A stretch of DNA of 50,291 nt, from the NCBI RefSeq assembly GCF_017114985.1, contig NZ_JABXKP010000093.1, positions 1-50,291 of the forward strand, in the 5' to 3' direction. The stretch is from Nostoc sp. JL33 (GTDB taxonomy: Bacteria > Cyanobacteriota > Cyanobacteriia > Cyanobacteriales > Nostocaceae). Each line of letters begins with the position of its first letter. The first letter of the stretch is position 1. The notes beneath the pieces were generated by a model, which did not search any database, was not told the DNA's origin, and saw nothing but the letters and a program-made list of their open reading frames with translations. Positions 35,300 to 44,525 of the stretch are shown here, one piece after another. The position numbers and the translations under genes are program-made.

Positions 35300-36457
35300 A
35301 TGTACCAAAAAATATTTGATCAAGACCTGATTTACCAATGCTCCAATTTCGAGGTAGGTGAAGGCGGAGGTGTTGAAACTTATTTAGCTTCTCTGTTTGA
35401 ACATCAACCACCTAATGTTAGCGATCGCGTGATAAAATCGCTCAAGAATGTTGATCAAAGTCAGTTCAAATTGCTGCACATTCACAGCCCAGATTTACTA
35501 TTGCAACTTACAGGCGAGTGTCCTACTGTCTTTAGCGTTCATAATCACTCATTTTACTGTCCTAGTGGCACAAAATATTTAGCAGAGCAGAAGACAGTCT
35601 GCGATCGCAACTTCTCTTACTTAGGATGTACCTGGGGTAAATTAGTAGATAAATGTGGTAGCCGTAGACCATTAAGAAGTCTTAAAGAACTTCAAACTAC
35701 TCATCAGTTTTTAGATGTCTTAAAAAAGGGGAAAATTACTTTTGTTGCTAATAGCGAATACGTGCGACAAGAGTTGATTAAAAACGGTGTATCGCCTGAG
35801 CAAACTGTAACGCTACACTGTGGTATCTCGGTACCAAAAACAGCAATTTCACCCCTAAGTTTAGAAGTCCACCAAAATCATAGAATTTTGTTTGCGGGAC
35901 GGATTGTTTCTGATAAAGGTTTAGAATGGTTACTCAAAACCTTAATACATACAGACCCGCAAATTCAACTTGATATTGCAGGTGAAGGCTGGGAACGATC
36001 CCGCTTAGAAAAGTTAGCAAATACCCTGAGATTGAGTAACCGGATCACTTGGCATGGTTGGTGCGATCGCGATAAATTAAATAAACTTTATCAACAGTGT
36101 TTTGCAGTAATCTTTCCCAGTGTTTGGCCTGAACCTGCCGGTCTTGTAACTCTGGAAGCCTATGCTCGTTATCGGCCTGTAATTGGTAGTGCAGTCGGAG
36201 GGATTCCAGAACATTTACGAGATGGAGAAACAGGTATTCTTGTTCCAGGTAATAATATCAAAAAGCTAGCTGATGCGATTAATGAGTTGTATTTAGATCA
36301 TCAAAAAAGCCGATACATGGGTGAACAAGGTCATGCTTTATTGATGAAGGAATTTACAATGAATACTCATGTAAATAATCTCCAAAGAATTTATGCAAAA
36401 GCAATAGCCGAATTTCCTTCTATTAAAAAATTATATAGCATCCCTCAACCTAAATAA
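35300..36457 (+). CDS. Glycosyltransferase family 4
   Basis: A 385-residue GT-B enzyme. Its N-terminal domain shows GEGGGVETYLASLFEH and TVFSVHNHSFYCPSGTKYL, with three or four cysteines (YCPSG, VCDRN, GCTWG, KCGSR) in a patch seen in some GT4 families. The C-terminal donor domain has ILFAGRIVSDKGLEWLLKTL, GEGWERSRLE and FPSVWPEPAGLVTLEAYARY with the E-x7-E pattern. It follows hepA by 153 nt, in the position of a GT in the Anabaena island. Sugar donor unknown. Confidence 0.9.
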   Translation: MYQKIFDQDLIYQCSNFEVGEGGGVETYLASLFEHQPPNVSDRVIKSLKNVDQSQFKLLHIHSPDLLLQLTGECPTVFSVHNHSFYCPSGTKYLAEQKTVCDRNFSYLGCTWGKLVDKCGSRRPLRSLKELQTTHQFLDVLKKGKITFVANSEYVRQELIKNGVSPEQTVTLHCGISVPKTAISPLSLEVHQNHRILFAGRIVSDKGLEWLLKTLIHTDPQIQLDIAGEGWERSRLEKLANTLRLSNRITWHGWCDRDKLNKLYQQCFAVIFPSVWPEPAGLVTLEAYARYRPVIGSAVGGIPEHLRDGETGILVPGNNIKKLADAINELYLDHQKSRYMGEQGHALLMKEFTMNTHVNNLQRIYAKAIAEFPSIKKLYSIPQPK

Positions 36458-36520
36458 GCTTAGTTCCATCAAAACATCAAATGCTGCATCTTTTACCTAT
36501 GAAATATAAAGGGAAAAAAT

Positions 36521-37513
36521 ATGTTATTACATCAAGAATACCAACAACCTTTAGTTAGCGTTATTATCCCCACCTATAATCGACCAGAGTATCTCAAGCA
36601 AGCGATCGCTAGTGCTATCAAACAAACTTATCAAAATATTGAAATTATTGTTTCTGATAATTGTAGTTCTGAAAGTCCCCAAGCACTTGTCGCATCTTTT
36701 GGCGATTTACGCATCAGATTTTGGCGACATCAGCAAAATGTGGGTATGATTGCTAATCAGCAGCATGGCTTCAAGATGGCACGAGGTAAATATGTTGCTA
36801 GTCTCCATGATGATGATATGTGGAATGAAGACTTTTTAGCAAAGCTTGTACCACCACTAGAAGCAAATTCTGAGTTAATTATCGCTTTTTGTGACCAATA
36901 TATTATAGATGCTAATGGCATAATTAATCATGTTGGAACTGAAGAAAATACACGCGGTTATAAGCGAGATAAACTAGCACAAGGAATTCATCAACCTTTC
37001 TATAAAATTGGGTTAATAGATAAAAGTATACCCACTGCTGCATCTTGTGTGATTCGCAATAATTCTGTGGATTGGGATAGTATTCCCCCAGAAGTTGGCG
37101 GCATGTGGGATTTATATTTAACTTACCTCTGCTGTATATCTGGTTATGGTGCTTACTACTATCCAGAAAGGCTGACGCGATATCGTGCCCATGAGCAAAC
37201 TGATACTATGCTCAGTGGTAGTCGAGATGTGCAGGCAAAAATCCGCAAAGCTAAAAGCGAAATGTTTTGTTATCAAGTCTTTATGGAAGACGCTCGTCTA
37301 CAGGAGTTTAGGACGTACTTTGAACAGAAATGGTTAGAAGCTAATACAACTTTGGGAATTGGTTTGCTACGAAGTGAACAGATAGCAGCAGCGCGTCCTT
37401 ATTTTTGGCAGGTGCTGAGGAAACAAAAATTTAATGCGCGAACTATAACGGCATTAAGTCTTAGTTTTGCTCCGCGATTTTTAGCAAGTAAGTTAATTAA
37501 AATATCGAAATAG
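36521..37513 (+). CDS. Glycosyltransferase family 2
   Basis: A 330-residue GT-A enzyme. PLVSVIIPTYNRPEYLKQAI, IEIIVSDNCSSESP, and the DxD-type site in YVASLHDDDMW are all intact. A C-terminal region (RYRAHEQTDTMLSGS, then KSEMFCYQVFMEDA) follows the catalytic domain. No membrane helix. The ATG at 36521 has GGGAAA upstream. Only 63 nt separate it from the GT4 before it. It most probably adds one residue of the HEP repeat; donor and linkage cannot be told. Confidence 0.9.
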   Translation: MLLHQEYQQPLVSVIIPTYNRPEYLKQAIASAIKQTYQNIEIIVSDNCSSESPQALVASFGDLRIRFWRHQQNVGMIANQQHGFKMARGKYVASLHDDDMWNEDFLAKLVPPLEANSELIIAFCDQYIIDANGIINHVGTEENTRGYKRDKLAQGIHQPFYKIGLIDKSIPTAASCVIRNNSVDWDSIPPEVGGMWDLYLTYLCCISGYGAYYYPERLTRYRAHEQTDTMLSGSRDVQAKIRKAKSEMFCYQVFMEDARLQEFRTYFEQKWLEANTTLGIGLLRSEQIAAARPYFWQVLRKQKFNARTITALSLSFAPRFLASKLIKISK

Positions 37514-37555
37514 TATAAGAGTATTGTCTGAGTTTTGAAAGGTATTTTTTTTGAC

Positions 37556-37592
37556 GAACCGCAGAGACGCAGAGGACACAGAGAGAAGAAAA
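37556..37592. repeat. Single arm of the ACCGCAGAG dispersed repeat
   Basis: GAACCGCAGAGACGCAGAGG followed by ACACAGAGAGAAG matches the left arm of the inverted repeat at 24305. No second arm is seen before the next gene. Confidence 0.6.
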
Positions 37593-37659
37593 ATAAGAAT
37601 ATCTTTAATTCTTTTTTTTACGCCTTTGCTTGAGTTTATATTACTAAGAAAGTTGGTGT

Positions 37660-38883
37660 ATGAAACTTTGTATTGTTACTCATAAAATCAAAAAAGGTGA
37701 TGGTCAGGGACGGGTAAACTATGAGGTTGCTAATGAAGCAATTCGTCGTGGTCATCACTTGACATTATTGGCTAGTGAAGTCGCATCAGAATTAGAAAAT
37801 AATAGCCAAGTTAATTGGGTTTCAATTCCAGTCAAAGGCTATCCTACAGAATTTGTTCGTAATTTTATATTTGCCCAAAAAAGTGCAGATTGGTTGCGTA
37901 AACATCGCTCTGGTATTGATTTAGTTAAAATCAATGGAGCAATTAATATGGCTGCGGCTGATGTGAATGCTGTACATTTTGTCCACAGTTCATGGTTGCG
38001 ATCGCCTGTTCATATTTCCCGCAACCGCCGAGATTTGTATGGTTTCTATCAATGGCTGTTTACGGCTTTTAATGCCCGTTGGGAAAAACAGGCTTTCCAA
38101 AAAGCGCAGGTTGTTGTAGCTGTATCCGAAAAGGTAGCCCAGGAATTAGTCAACATTGGTGTGCCGCGTTCTCGTATTCGCGTAATTGTCAATGGCGTAG
38201 ACCTAGAAGAGTTTGCCCCTGGACTAAGCGTAGGCGTAGCCCACCTTCGCGATCGCCAAAAATTAGGTTTACCGGAAAACGTTACCCTAGCACTGTTCGC
38301 TGGAGACATCCGCACACCCAGAAAGAACTTAGATACAGTACTGCACGCCTTAGCGAAAGTTCCCAATTTACATCTGGCGGTGGTGGGTCATATCGAAGGT
38401 AGCCCCTTCCCAGAATTAGCCGCCTCTTTGGGGTTAAGTGAACGCGTGCATTTTGTCGGATATCGCCGTGATATCCCCGAAATTATGCGGTCAGTAGATT
38501 TATTTATTTTTCCTTCCCGATATGAAGCTTGTAGCCTCGTATTGTTAGAAGCACTTTCTTCAGGACTGCCAGTAATTACTGCCGCAGCTACCGGAGGTGC
38601 AGAGTTAGTGACACCAGAATGCGGCATCGTCTTACCCGATTCAGATGACGTTGATGCTTTAGCTGTGGCGTTGATGTCCTTGGTCAGTGTAGATGCGCTA
38701 ATGCAACAGATGGGTCAAGCAGCTCGTTCTGTGGCAGAACAACATAGCTGGACTAGTATGGCACAAACTTATGTGGATCTATTCGAGGAGTTAAGCAAGA
38801 ATGCGGAACACTGTTCTGATACCGACTTATCGCCGTCCACAAGACCTCTCACGCTGCCTTTTGGCGCTACAGGCGCAAATTAA
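37660..38883 (+). CDS. Glycosyltransferase family 4 with repeat-derived insert
   Basis: A 407-residue GT-B enzyme. MKLCIVTHKIKKGDGQGRVN opens the acceptor domain; VVVAVSEKVAQELVNIGVPR and VIVNGVDLEEFAPG lead into the donor domain. That domain has LALFAGDIRTPRKNLDTVL and FPSRYEACSLVLLEALSSGL, where E-x7-E is kept. Two oddities: codons 189-197 (LSVGVAHLR, bases 38224-38250) read through a dispersed repeat piece GTAGGCGTAGCCC, and the last 27 codons overlap the next gene in another frame (NAEHCSDTDLSPSTRP), as if an original stop was lost. Neither touches the catalytic motifs, so activity is likely kept. Confidence 0.88.
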   Translation: MKLCIVTHKIKKGDGQGRVNYEVANEAIRRGHHLTLLASEVASELENNSQVNWVSIPVKGYPTEFVRNFIFAQKSADWLRKHRSGIDLVKINGAINMAAADVNAVHFVHSSWLRSPVHISRNRRDLYGFYQWLFTAFNARWEKQAFQKAQVVVAVSEKVAQELVNIGVPRSRIRVIVNGVDLEEFAPGLSVGVAHLRDRQKLGLPENVTLALFAGDIRTPRKNLDTVLHALAKVPNLHLAVVGHIEGSPFPELAASLGLSERVHFVGYRRDIPEIMRSVDLFIFPSRYEACSLVLLEALSSGLPVITAAATGGAELVTPECGIVLPDSDDVDALAVALMSLVSVDALMQQMGQAARSVAEQHSWTSMAQTYVDLFEELSKNAEHCSDTDLSPSTRPLTLPFGATGAN

Positions 38884-39751
38884 ACCAGTTGATCAGGTGA
38901 TAGTGGTTGTCCGCGATACAGATGCAGAAACTTGGCAATTTCTTGCTCAATACAAAGCGCACAACTTGCCACTGCATACCGTGAAAGTGACACAACCGGG
39001 GGTAGTAGCAGCCCTTAACGCCGGACTAGCAGCAGTGGAGGGCGATATTGTTTCCATTACTGATGATGACGCCGCACCCCACCCGGATTGGTTAGAGCGC
39101 ATCGCTGCTTACTTTACCTGTGATAGTCGCCTCGGCGGTCTTGGCGGGCGTGATTGGATATACCACGGCAGCAAATTAGAAGACGAATCCCGCCCAATAG
39201 TAGGACAGTTGCAGTGGTTTGGGCGAGTGATTGGCAACCATCATTTGGGAGTGGGAGAACCCCGCGAAGTTGATATTCTCAAGGGCGTAAACATGAGTTT
39301 TCGTACCCAAGCGTTGGCGAACCCAGTCGAAGGCATCGGACAACTGCGCTTTGATGAACGGATGCGCGGTACAGGAGCGCAAGTACATTTTGAAATGGCA
39401 TTTACTCTGACATTAAAACGGGCTGGTTGGAAGATAATTTATGATCCTAACGTTGCTGTAGATCACTATCCGGCACAACGTTTTGATGAAGATCAGCGAA
39501 ACAACTTTAATGAAATTGCCTTTATTAATTTAGTCCATAATGAAACTTTAATTTTACTAGAGCATCTGTCATTTGTACGCCGGATTGTATTTTTATTCTG
39601 GGCAGTATTTGTGGGTACGTGCGATAGTTTGGGTTTAGTACAATGGCTGAGATTTTTACCTAGCCAAGGGCAGTTGGCGGGGAAAAAATTGCTTGCATCC
39701 TGGAGAGGGCGTTGGCAGGGATATAAAGAATTCGTAATTCATAATTCATAA
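38801..39751 (+). CDS. Glycosyltransferase family 2
   Basis: A 316-residue GT-A enzyme. MRNTVLIPTYRRPQDLSRCL is a natural N-terminus, VVAALNAGLAAVEGDIVSIT leads to the metal site TDDDAAPHPDW, and FDERMRGTGAQVHFEMAFTL is the later acceptor loop. About 200 residues of catalytic domain are followed by a hydrophobic stretch (IVFLFWAVFVGTCDSL). The gene starts inside the tail of the preceding GT4, an 83-bp overlap. The C-terminal FVIHNS is encoded by a dispersed AATTCATAATTCATA repeat. Probably acts on the HEP unit. Confidence 0.88.
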   Translation: MRNTVLIPTYRRPQDLSRCLLALQAQIKPVDQVIVVVRDTDAETWQFLAQYKAHNLPLHTVKVTQPGVVAALNAGLAAVEGDIVSITDDDAAPHPDWLERIAAYFTCDSRLGGLGGRDWIYHGSKLEDESRPIVGQLQWFGRVIGNHHLGVGEPREVDILKGVNMSFRTQALANPVEGIGQLRFDERMRGTGAQVHFEMAFTLTLKRAGWKIIYDPNVAVDHYPAQRFDEDQRNNFNEIAFINLVHNETLILLEHLSFVRRIVFLFWAVFVGTCDSLGLVQWLRFLPSQGQLAGKKLLASWRGRWQGYKEFVIHNS

Positions 39752-39824
39752 TTCATAATGAATTCAATTTCTTCTTAGCTGTAGTCGTCTGTCAAGGTGA
39801 AATTAATGGGTAATAAAAGTTCGT

Positions 39825-39869
39825 AGTAAGGACTTTAGTCCTTATTTTTTAAGCACTAAAGTCCTTACT
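39825..39869. terminator. 15-bp perfect hairpin in GT2-polymerase spacer
   Basis: AGTAAGGACTTTAGT (39825-39839) pairs with ACTAAAGTCCTTACT (39855-39869) over a 15-nt loop with a T6 run. It is of the 'aaggactttagtcctt' dispersed type, related in sequence to GTTAAAACGGACTTTAGC near 46633. It could also act as a terminator inside the island. Confidence 0.4.
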
Positions 39870-39936
39870 GCAAACCTGAAAAATTAGCTTAGACATTGTA
39901 CTAGTTAGCATTGGTAAATCCAAAATCTAAAATTGA

Positions 39937-41406
39937 ATGAATTCTAAGCAGATACTTTTCAATAGTTTTTTACAAGAAAGCTATTCTCCTGAGGAGCGAT
40001 CGCTACAGGGATGGATGGCGATCGCAGGCTTTATATTACTGACTGTAGCTTGCTATTTTGCTGGTGCTACTGCCGCATTGCGCCTAATTTACCCGGTGAC
40101 AGCTTTAGTAGTAGCCGTGTTTTTATACTTGCGGCATCCCATTCTCTATATCAGCTTTACCTGGTGGATCTGGTTTCTCACACCCTTAGCTACTCGCTTA
40201 GTTGACTATCGGGTAGGTTGGGACCCTAGCCGTCAAATGCTCATAGCACCCTACTTAGTGGTGTTTGTAACCATAGCAACTTTCTTGCGACACTTTCCCC
40301 GCGCCTCTCGCCAAGGGGGTTTACCGTTTGTTTTGGCTTTTATCGGAGTGTTCTATGGCTTTCTAATCGGTCTGATTTACAATCCACCAATTCCTGTAGC
40401 ACGGGGATTGATGGATTGGCTCAGTCCGATCATCTTCGCTTTTCACTTATTTATAAACTGGCGAGATTATCCCAGCTATCGCCAGAACTTTCAGCGAACA
40501 TTTCTCTGGTGTGTGTTGATTTTAGGAACTTATGGTGTATATCAATTCGTGGTGGCTCCTGAGTGGGATCGGTACTGGCTCATCCAATCAAAACTATTCA
40601 TGAGTTCTGGAAACCCCGTACCTTTCGGAATGCGCGTCTGGAGTACATTGCACTCAGTCGGCCCCTTTGGTTCCGTTATGCAAGCTGGTTTGCTGTTGTT
40701 ATTTACCAGTTCGGGAAATTTAATCTTTCCTGCTTCAGCTGTTGGTTACTTGTCCTTCCTGTTGACGCAAGCACGTACTAATTGGGGAGGCTGGTTATTT
40801 GGAATAATTATGATTATGGGTTCAGTCAAAGCGCGGATTCAAATGCGCTTAATTATCATAATCATAGTGATGGCAATTTGTGTTGTGCCATTGACAACTA
40901 TCGAGCCAATTGCTGGGGTTTTAGCAACCCGTATGGAAACTTTTTCTAATCTTGAAGAAGATAACAGCTTTAAAGATAGATCGGGAAGTTACGACAAAAA
41001 CCTTGGTTTAGCCCTTTCTAATGGTCTAGGTAACGGCTTAGGAAATATTTGGAAGGTCAATGAAAAAACTGGTCAAATTGAAGTCGTGGTGATTGATAGT
41101 GGCATTTTAGATATGTTTTTCACCCTTGGTTGGTTTGGAGCCATCTTTTATATGGGTGGATTAATCTTGTTGATTATTAGTGTTAGCAGCTATGGTGAAG
41201 GTCGTTTCGATAGTTTTATTAGTGCTGCCCGCGCCATTGGTATCAGTTCTTCTGCACAGCTAGTTATTGGTAGCGGCATGTTGAGCGTGGCAGGGATGAT
41301 TCTTTGGGGATTTTTAGCTATGGCTATGGCAGGACATAAGTACTATAGCAATCCTCAGATTACCTACAAGATCCCCGACTTCTCTAAGAAGTCGGAGTTT
41401 CGATAA
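39937..41406 (+). CDS. O-antigen ligase/polymerase-like membrane protein
   Basis: A 489-residue integral membrane protein with about ten to twelve hydrophobic helices (for example MAIAGFILLTVACYFAGATA, LIIIIIVMAICVVPL, AIFYMGGLILLIISV). Between helices it has a hydrophilic loop with RMETFSNLEEDNSFKDRSGS, like the large loop of Wzy/WaaL proteins (RxxxF...RxxxW region). It probably polymerises HEP repeats or ligates the chain. The last dozen residues (KIPDFSKKSEFR) are encoded by the same palindrome that stands as a hairpin at 31754. The native C-terminus was therefore replaced or extended by a repeat. It is followed 32 nt later by a GT4. Confidence 0.85.
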   Translation: MNSKQILFNSFLQESYSPEERSLQGWMAIAGFILLTVACYFAGATAALRLIYPVTALVVAVFLYLRHPILYISFTWWIWFLTPLATRLVDYRVGWDPSRQMLIAPYLVVFVTIATFLRHFPRASRQGGLPFVLAFIGVFYGFLIGLIYNPPIPVARGLMDWLSPIIFAFHLFINWRDYPSYRQNFQRTFLWCVLILGTYGVYQFVVAPEWDRYWLIQSKLFMSSGNPVPFGMRVWSTLHSVGPFGSVMQAGLLLLFTSSGNLIFPASAVGYLSFLLTQARTNWGGWLFGIIMIMGSVKARIQMRLIIIIIVMAICVVPLTTIEPIAGVLATRMETFSNLEEDNSFKDRSGSYDKNLGLALSNGLGNGLGNIWKVNEKTGQIEVVVIDSGILDMFFTLGWFGAIFYMGGLILLIISVSSYGEGRFDSFISAARAIGISSSAQLVIGSGMLSVAGMILWGFLAMAMAGHKYYSNPQITYKIPDFSKKSEFR

Positions 41407-41438
41407 ATCTTACAACTTAAATAGGATTGTTATAGATT

Positions 41439-42560
41439 ATGAAAGTAATTATTGTAATGCCATTAGCCGAGCAACGAGGCGGCGGTGAAATGATGCTTTG
41501 GGATTTGGTGCAACAGGGACGTAATGCCGGTGTTGAATGGCTGGTGATATTTTTAGAAGACGGCCCGATGGTAGAACAAGTAAAGTCCCTCGGTATTGAT
41601 ACGCGAGTTGTGAAAAGTGGACGTTTACGCCAAATTCACCGTTTTATTGGCGCTGTTTTTCGGATAGCTGCGATCGCCCGCCGTGAACGTGCAGATATAA
41701 TTGTCAATTGGATGTGGATCACGCATATATCTGGAGGTTTGGCGGCGATGCTGGCAGGATTACCTGCTGTGTGGTATCAGCTAGAAGTACCTAGTGACAA
41801 AACTTGGTTGGTGCGAATCGCAACTTTAATCCCAGCCCAGGCAATTATCACCCTTTCGCAAGATGGCAAGCAAGCACAAGCAGAAATTTGGCCTCACAGA
41901 CCAACACCTTTAGTTTATCCTGGTGTCGCATTAGACCGATTTGAGCCGAATGCTTTACCAACTCCAGAAGAAGCACGGCGGAAACTGGGCTTACCTTTAC
42001 ACGGGCCATTGATTGGAATTGTTGGGCGATTGCAACGATGGAAGGGAATGCATGTATTGGTGCAAGCAATGCCCAAAATTTTACAAAAGTATCCTGATGC
42101 TCATTGTGTAGTGGTTGGCGGTAAACACGATTTAGAACCAGATTATCAGGACTTCTTAAAAACCGAAATCGCCGCTTTAGGCTTGAAAGAGCAAGTAATT
42201 ATGGCTGGGCTACAGCGTAATATCCCGGAGTGGGTGCAGGCGATGGATGTATTCGTTCATGCATCGGATAAAGAGCCGTTTGGGATTGTAATTATTGAGG
42301 CGATGGCGCTGGGTAAACCTGTGATTGCTGGTGATGCAGGCGGCCCGACAGAGATTATTACTGATGGCATGAATGGATTATTAACACCTTATGGTGATGC
42401 AGAGAAATTAGCGATCGCAATTCTCCGCTATCTTGACGAGCAAGAATTTGCCCGAAGTGCGGGAATAGCTGCCAGGCAACGCGCCCTCGATTTCTCAACG
42501 CACAATTATGCCCAAAATTTTATTAATGCAATTCGTTCTGCGATGCCGAGTGTTTCATAG
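41439..42560 (+). CDS. Glycosyltransferase family 4
   Basis: A 373-residue GT-B enzyme with all usual motifs: MKVIIVMPLAEQRGGGEMML at the N-terminus, VYPGVALDRF at the hinge, LIGIVGRLQRWKGMHVLVQA, and VHASDKEPFGIVIIEAMALG followed by KPVIAGDAGGPTEI, with E-x7-E kept. No membrane segment. The start ATG 41439 lies close after the polymerase gene, so they are likely co-translated. Codon use matches its neighbours. It should add a sugar to HEP; the donor is not known. Confidence 0.93.
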   Translation: MKVIIVMPLAEQRGGGEMMLWDLVQQGRNAGVEWLVIFLEDGPMVEQVKSLGIDTRVVKSGRLRQIHRFIGAVFRIAAIARRERADIIVNWMWITHISGGLAAMLAGLPAVWYQLEVPSDKTWLVRIATLIPAQAIITLSQDGKQAQAEIWPHRPTPLVYPGVALDRFEPNALPTPEEARRKLGLPLHGPLIGIVGRLQRWKGMHVLVQAMPKILQKYPDAHCVVVGGKHDLEPDYQDFLKTEIAALGLKEQVIMAGLQRNIPEWVQAMDVFVHASDKEPFGIVIIEAMALGKPVIAGDAGGPTEIITDGMNGLLTPYGDAEKLAIAILRYLDEQEFARSAGIAARQRALDFSTHNYAQNFINAIRSAMPSVS

Positions 42561-42688
42561 GCTAATGAAACAGTAAACTTCTTGCAAAAGTCAATTTCAT
42601 AAAAATAAAACCACAGATTTACATCAATTAATTATCTATGTGCATCTGTGGTTAAAAATAATAAATCAGATTGAAAGGAATTAAATTA

Positions 42689-44338
42689 ATGTTGATTGAT
42701 AGTCAGAAATTGCCAATAGATGAAGTTATCAATACCGAAGTTTGTATAGTTGGTGCTGGCCCAGCAGGAATTACACTTGCGCGAGAACTAATTGGGCAAG
42801 ACTTTCGAGTTTGCTTACTCGAAAGTGGTGACTTGGAATTTAATCAAGAGACTGCATCTCTTGGTAAAGGTGAAACGGTTGGAGATCCTTTTCCACCACT
42901 GCAAGATATGCGTCATCGTCAATTTGGTGGACTGGCTAATGTCTGGAATATTGAAATCAATAAAAATCAACTTGGTCTGAGACATGTGCCGTTAGACGAA
43001 ATAGATTTTGAAAAACGAGATTGGGTGCCATACAGTGGCTGGCCTTTTAGTAAATCTCACCTGAATCCATTTTATGAACGTGCTCAAGCAGTCTGTAAAC
43101 TCGGTTCTTTTGCTTATGAAGCTGAGGCTTGGGAAACTGCTCAATCTCCTCGGACACACTTCACAAGTGACCGAGTTACTACCAGTATGTTTCAGTTTGG
43201 CCCAGGCGATATTTTCACCAATGAATATCGCCACCAAATTAATCAATCTCCTAATATCACGATATTCCTCAACGCCAACGTGGTAGAAGTTGAGGCAGAC
43301 GAAGCAGCGCAGACGGTGAAACGTGTGCAAGTAGCTTGTTTATCTGGTAATAAATTTTCAGTTGTTGCAAAAGTATTTATATTAGCCGCAGGTGGTATCG
43401 AAAACGCACGTTTATTGTTGCTATCAAACCGAATTAAAAAAAATCAATTAGGCAATCAACATGATTTAGTGGGTAGGTTCTTTATGGATCATCCTTTTAT
43501 CCGTTGTGGTATGCTTATTCCGCAAAATCGCAAAATCTTCAATTCGATGGCTTTGTATGACTTACGCCGCGTGAATAATGTCACAGTTATGGGAAAATTC
43601 GCCCTAACCGAAAAAGTTATGCGCCGCGATAAATTACTAAATATGACCGCGTTGTTATATCCCAGAGATGAAAGGTTTAGATCGCCAGCAAATGCTTCTG
43701 CAAAAATTTTGTTATCTTCAGTTAGACAAGGGCAGTTACCCAAGAATGTTTTTCAACATTTACAAAATGTAATTACGAATATTGATGATTTAGTAGCTGA
43801 TTGGTATAAATATAATGTCAAAAAAGAATATTTGTTCCCTGATTTGAGTCATGGAGGATGGTCTGATCATGAAGGTAATGAACAGAAATATACAAAGTTT
43901 GAAGTTCTCAGCCAAACTGAACAAACTCCAAATCCAGATAATCGGGTGACACTCAGTAATCAGCTAGATAAGCTTGGTTGTCCTCAAGCAAAATTAACTA
44001 ATCATTGGAGCGAAATCGATATTTGCAGTGTGAAGCGATCGCAGTTAGTATTTGCACAAGAGTTTGCTAGTGCAGGGCTGGGCCAGTTGCAGATTGAATT
44101 GGATGGAGATCGTCCAGTCGCTTCGCTGAGTACCCATCACAATATGGGAACAACGCGTATGCATCATGACCCAAAACAAGGAGTAGTAGATGCAAATTGT
44201 CAAGTTCACGGCATCTCTAATTTATTCATCGCAGGTAGCTCTGTTTTCCCTACAGGAGGCTATGCTAATCCTACGCTCACCATTGTTGCCTTGGCAATTC
44301 GACTCGCAGACCATGTGAAAGCTGAATTGTGTCACTAA
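42689..44338 (+). CDS. GMC-family FAD oxidoreductase
   Basis: A 549-residue flavoenzyme. ATG 42689 (MLIDSQKLPI) has AAAGGAA at proper distance; a TTG at 42671 would overlap that site. The FAD motif is CIVGAGPAGITLARELIGQD; RHRQFGGLANVWN binds the flavin ring. ILAAGGIENARLLL is the second GMC signature. The C-terminal domain has the active-site pair in HHNMGTTRMHHD and YANPTLTIVALA. GMC enzymes oxidise alcohols, including sugars and polyols. As the last gene of the co-directional island it could oxidise a glycan or lipid-linked sugar. A convergent SDR begins about 190 nt later, with no clear terminator between. Confidence 0.9.
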   Translation: MLIDSQKLPIDEVINTEVCIVGAGPAGITLARELIGQDFRVCLLESGDLEFNQETASLGKGETVGDPFPPLQDMRHRQFGGLANVWNIEINKNQLGLRHVPLDEIDFEKRDWVPYSGWPFSKSHLNPFYERAQAVCKLGSFAYEAEAWETAQSPRTHFTSDRVTTSMFQFGPGDIFTNEYRHQINQSPNITIFLNANVVEVEADEAAQTVKRVQVACLSGNKFSVVAKVFILAAGGIENARLLLLSNRIKKNQLGNQHDLVGRFFMDHPFIRCGMLIPQNRKIFNSMALYDLRRVNNVTVMGKFALTEKVMRRDKLLNMTALLYPRDERFRSPANASAKILLSSVRQGQLPKNVFQHLQNVITNIDDLVADWYKYNVKKEYLFPDLSHGGWSDHEGNEQKYTKFEVLSQTEQTPNPDNRVTLSNQLDKLGCPQAKLTNHWSEIDICSVKRSQLVFAQEFASAGLGQLQIELDGDRPVASLSTHHNMGTTRMHHDPKQGVVDANCQVHGISNLFIAGSSVFPTGGYANPTLTIVALAIRLADHVKAELCH

Positions 44339-44525
44339 GTACAACTTTGCATAAAATAGTCACGGTTTTAAACGTAGCGATCGCCTGAATCAATAGTTAT
44401 CTATTTTTCTGCCCTAAACTATTAGTAACCATCTCAAAACCTCATCACTACGTTGCCAAAAAGTATGCAATGATTTCTCTCAACCCCTTGTAAAAACTCG
44501 ACTGCAAATTTTCGGATAGTTCTAT

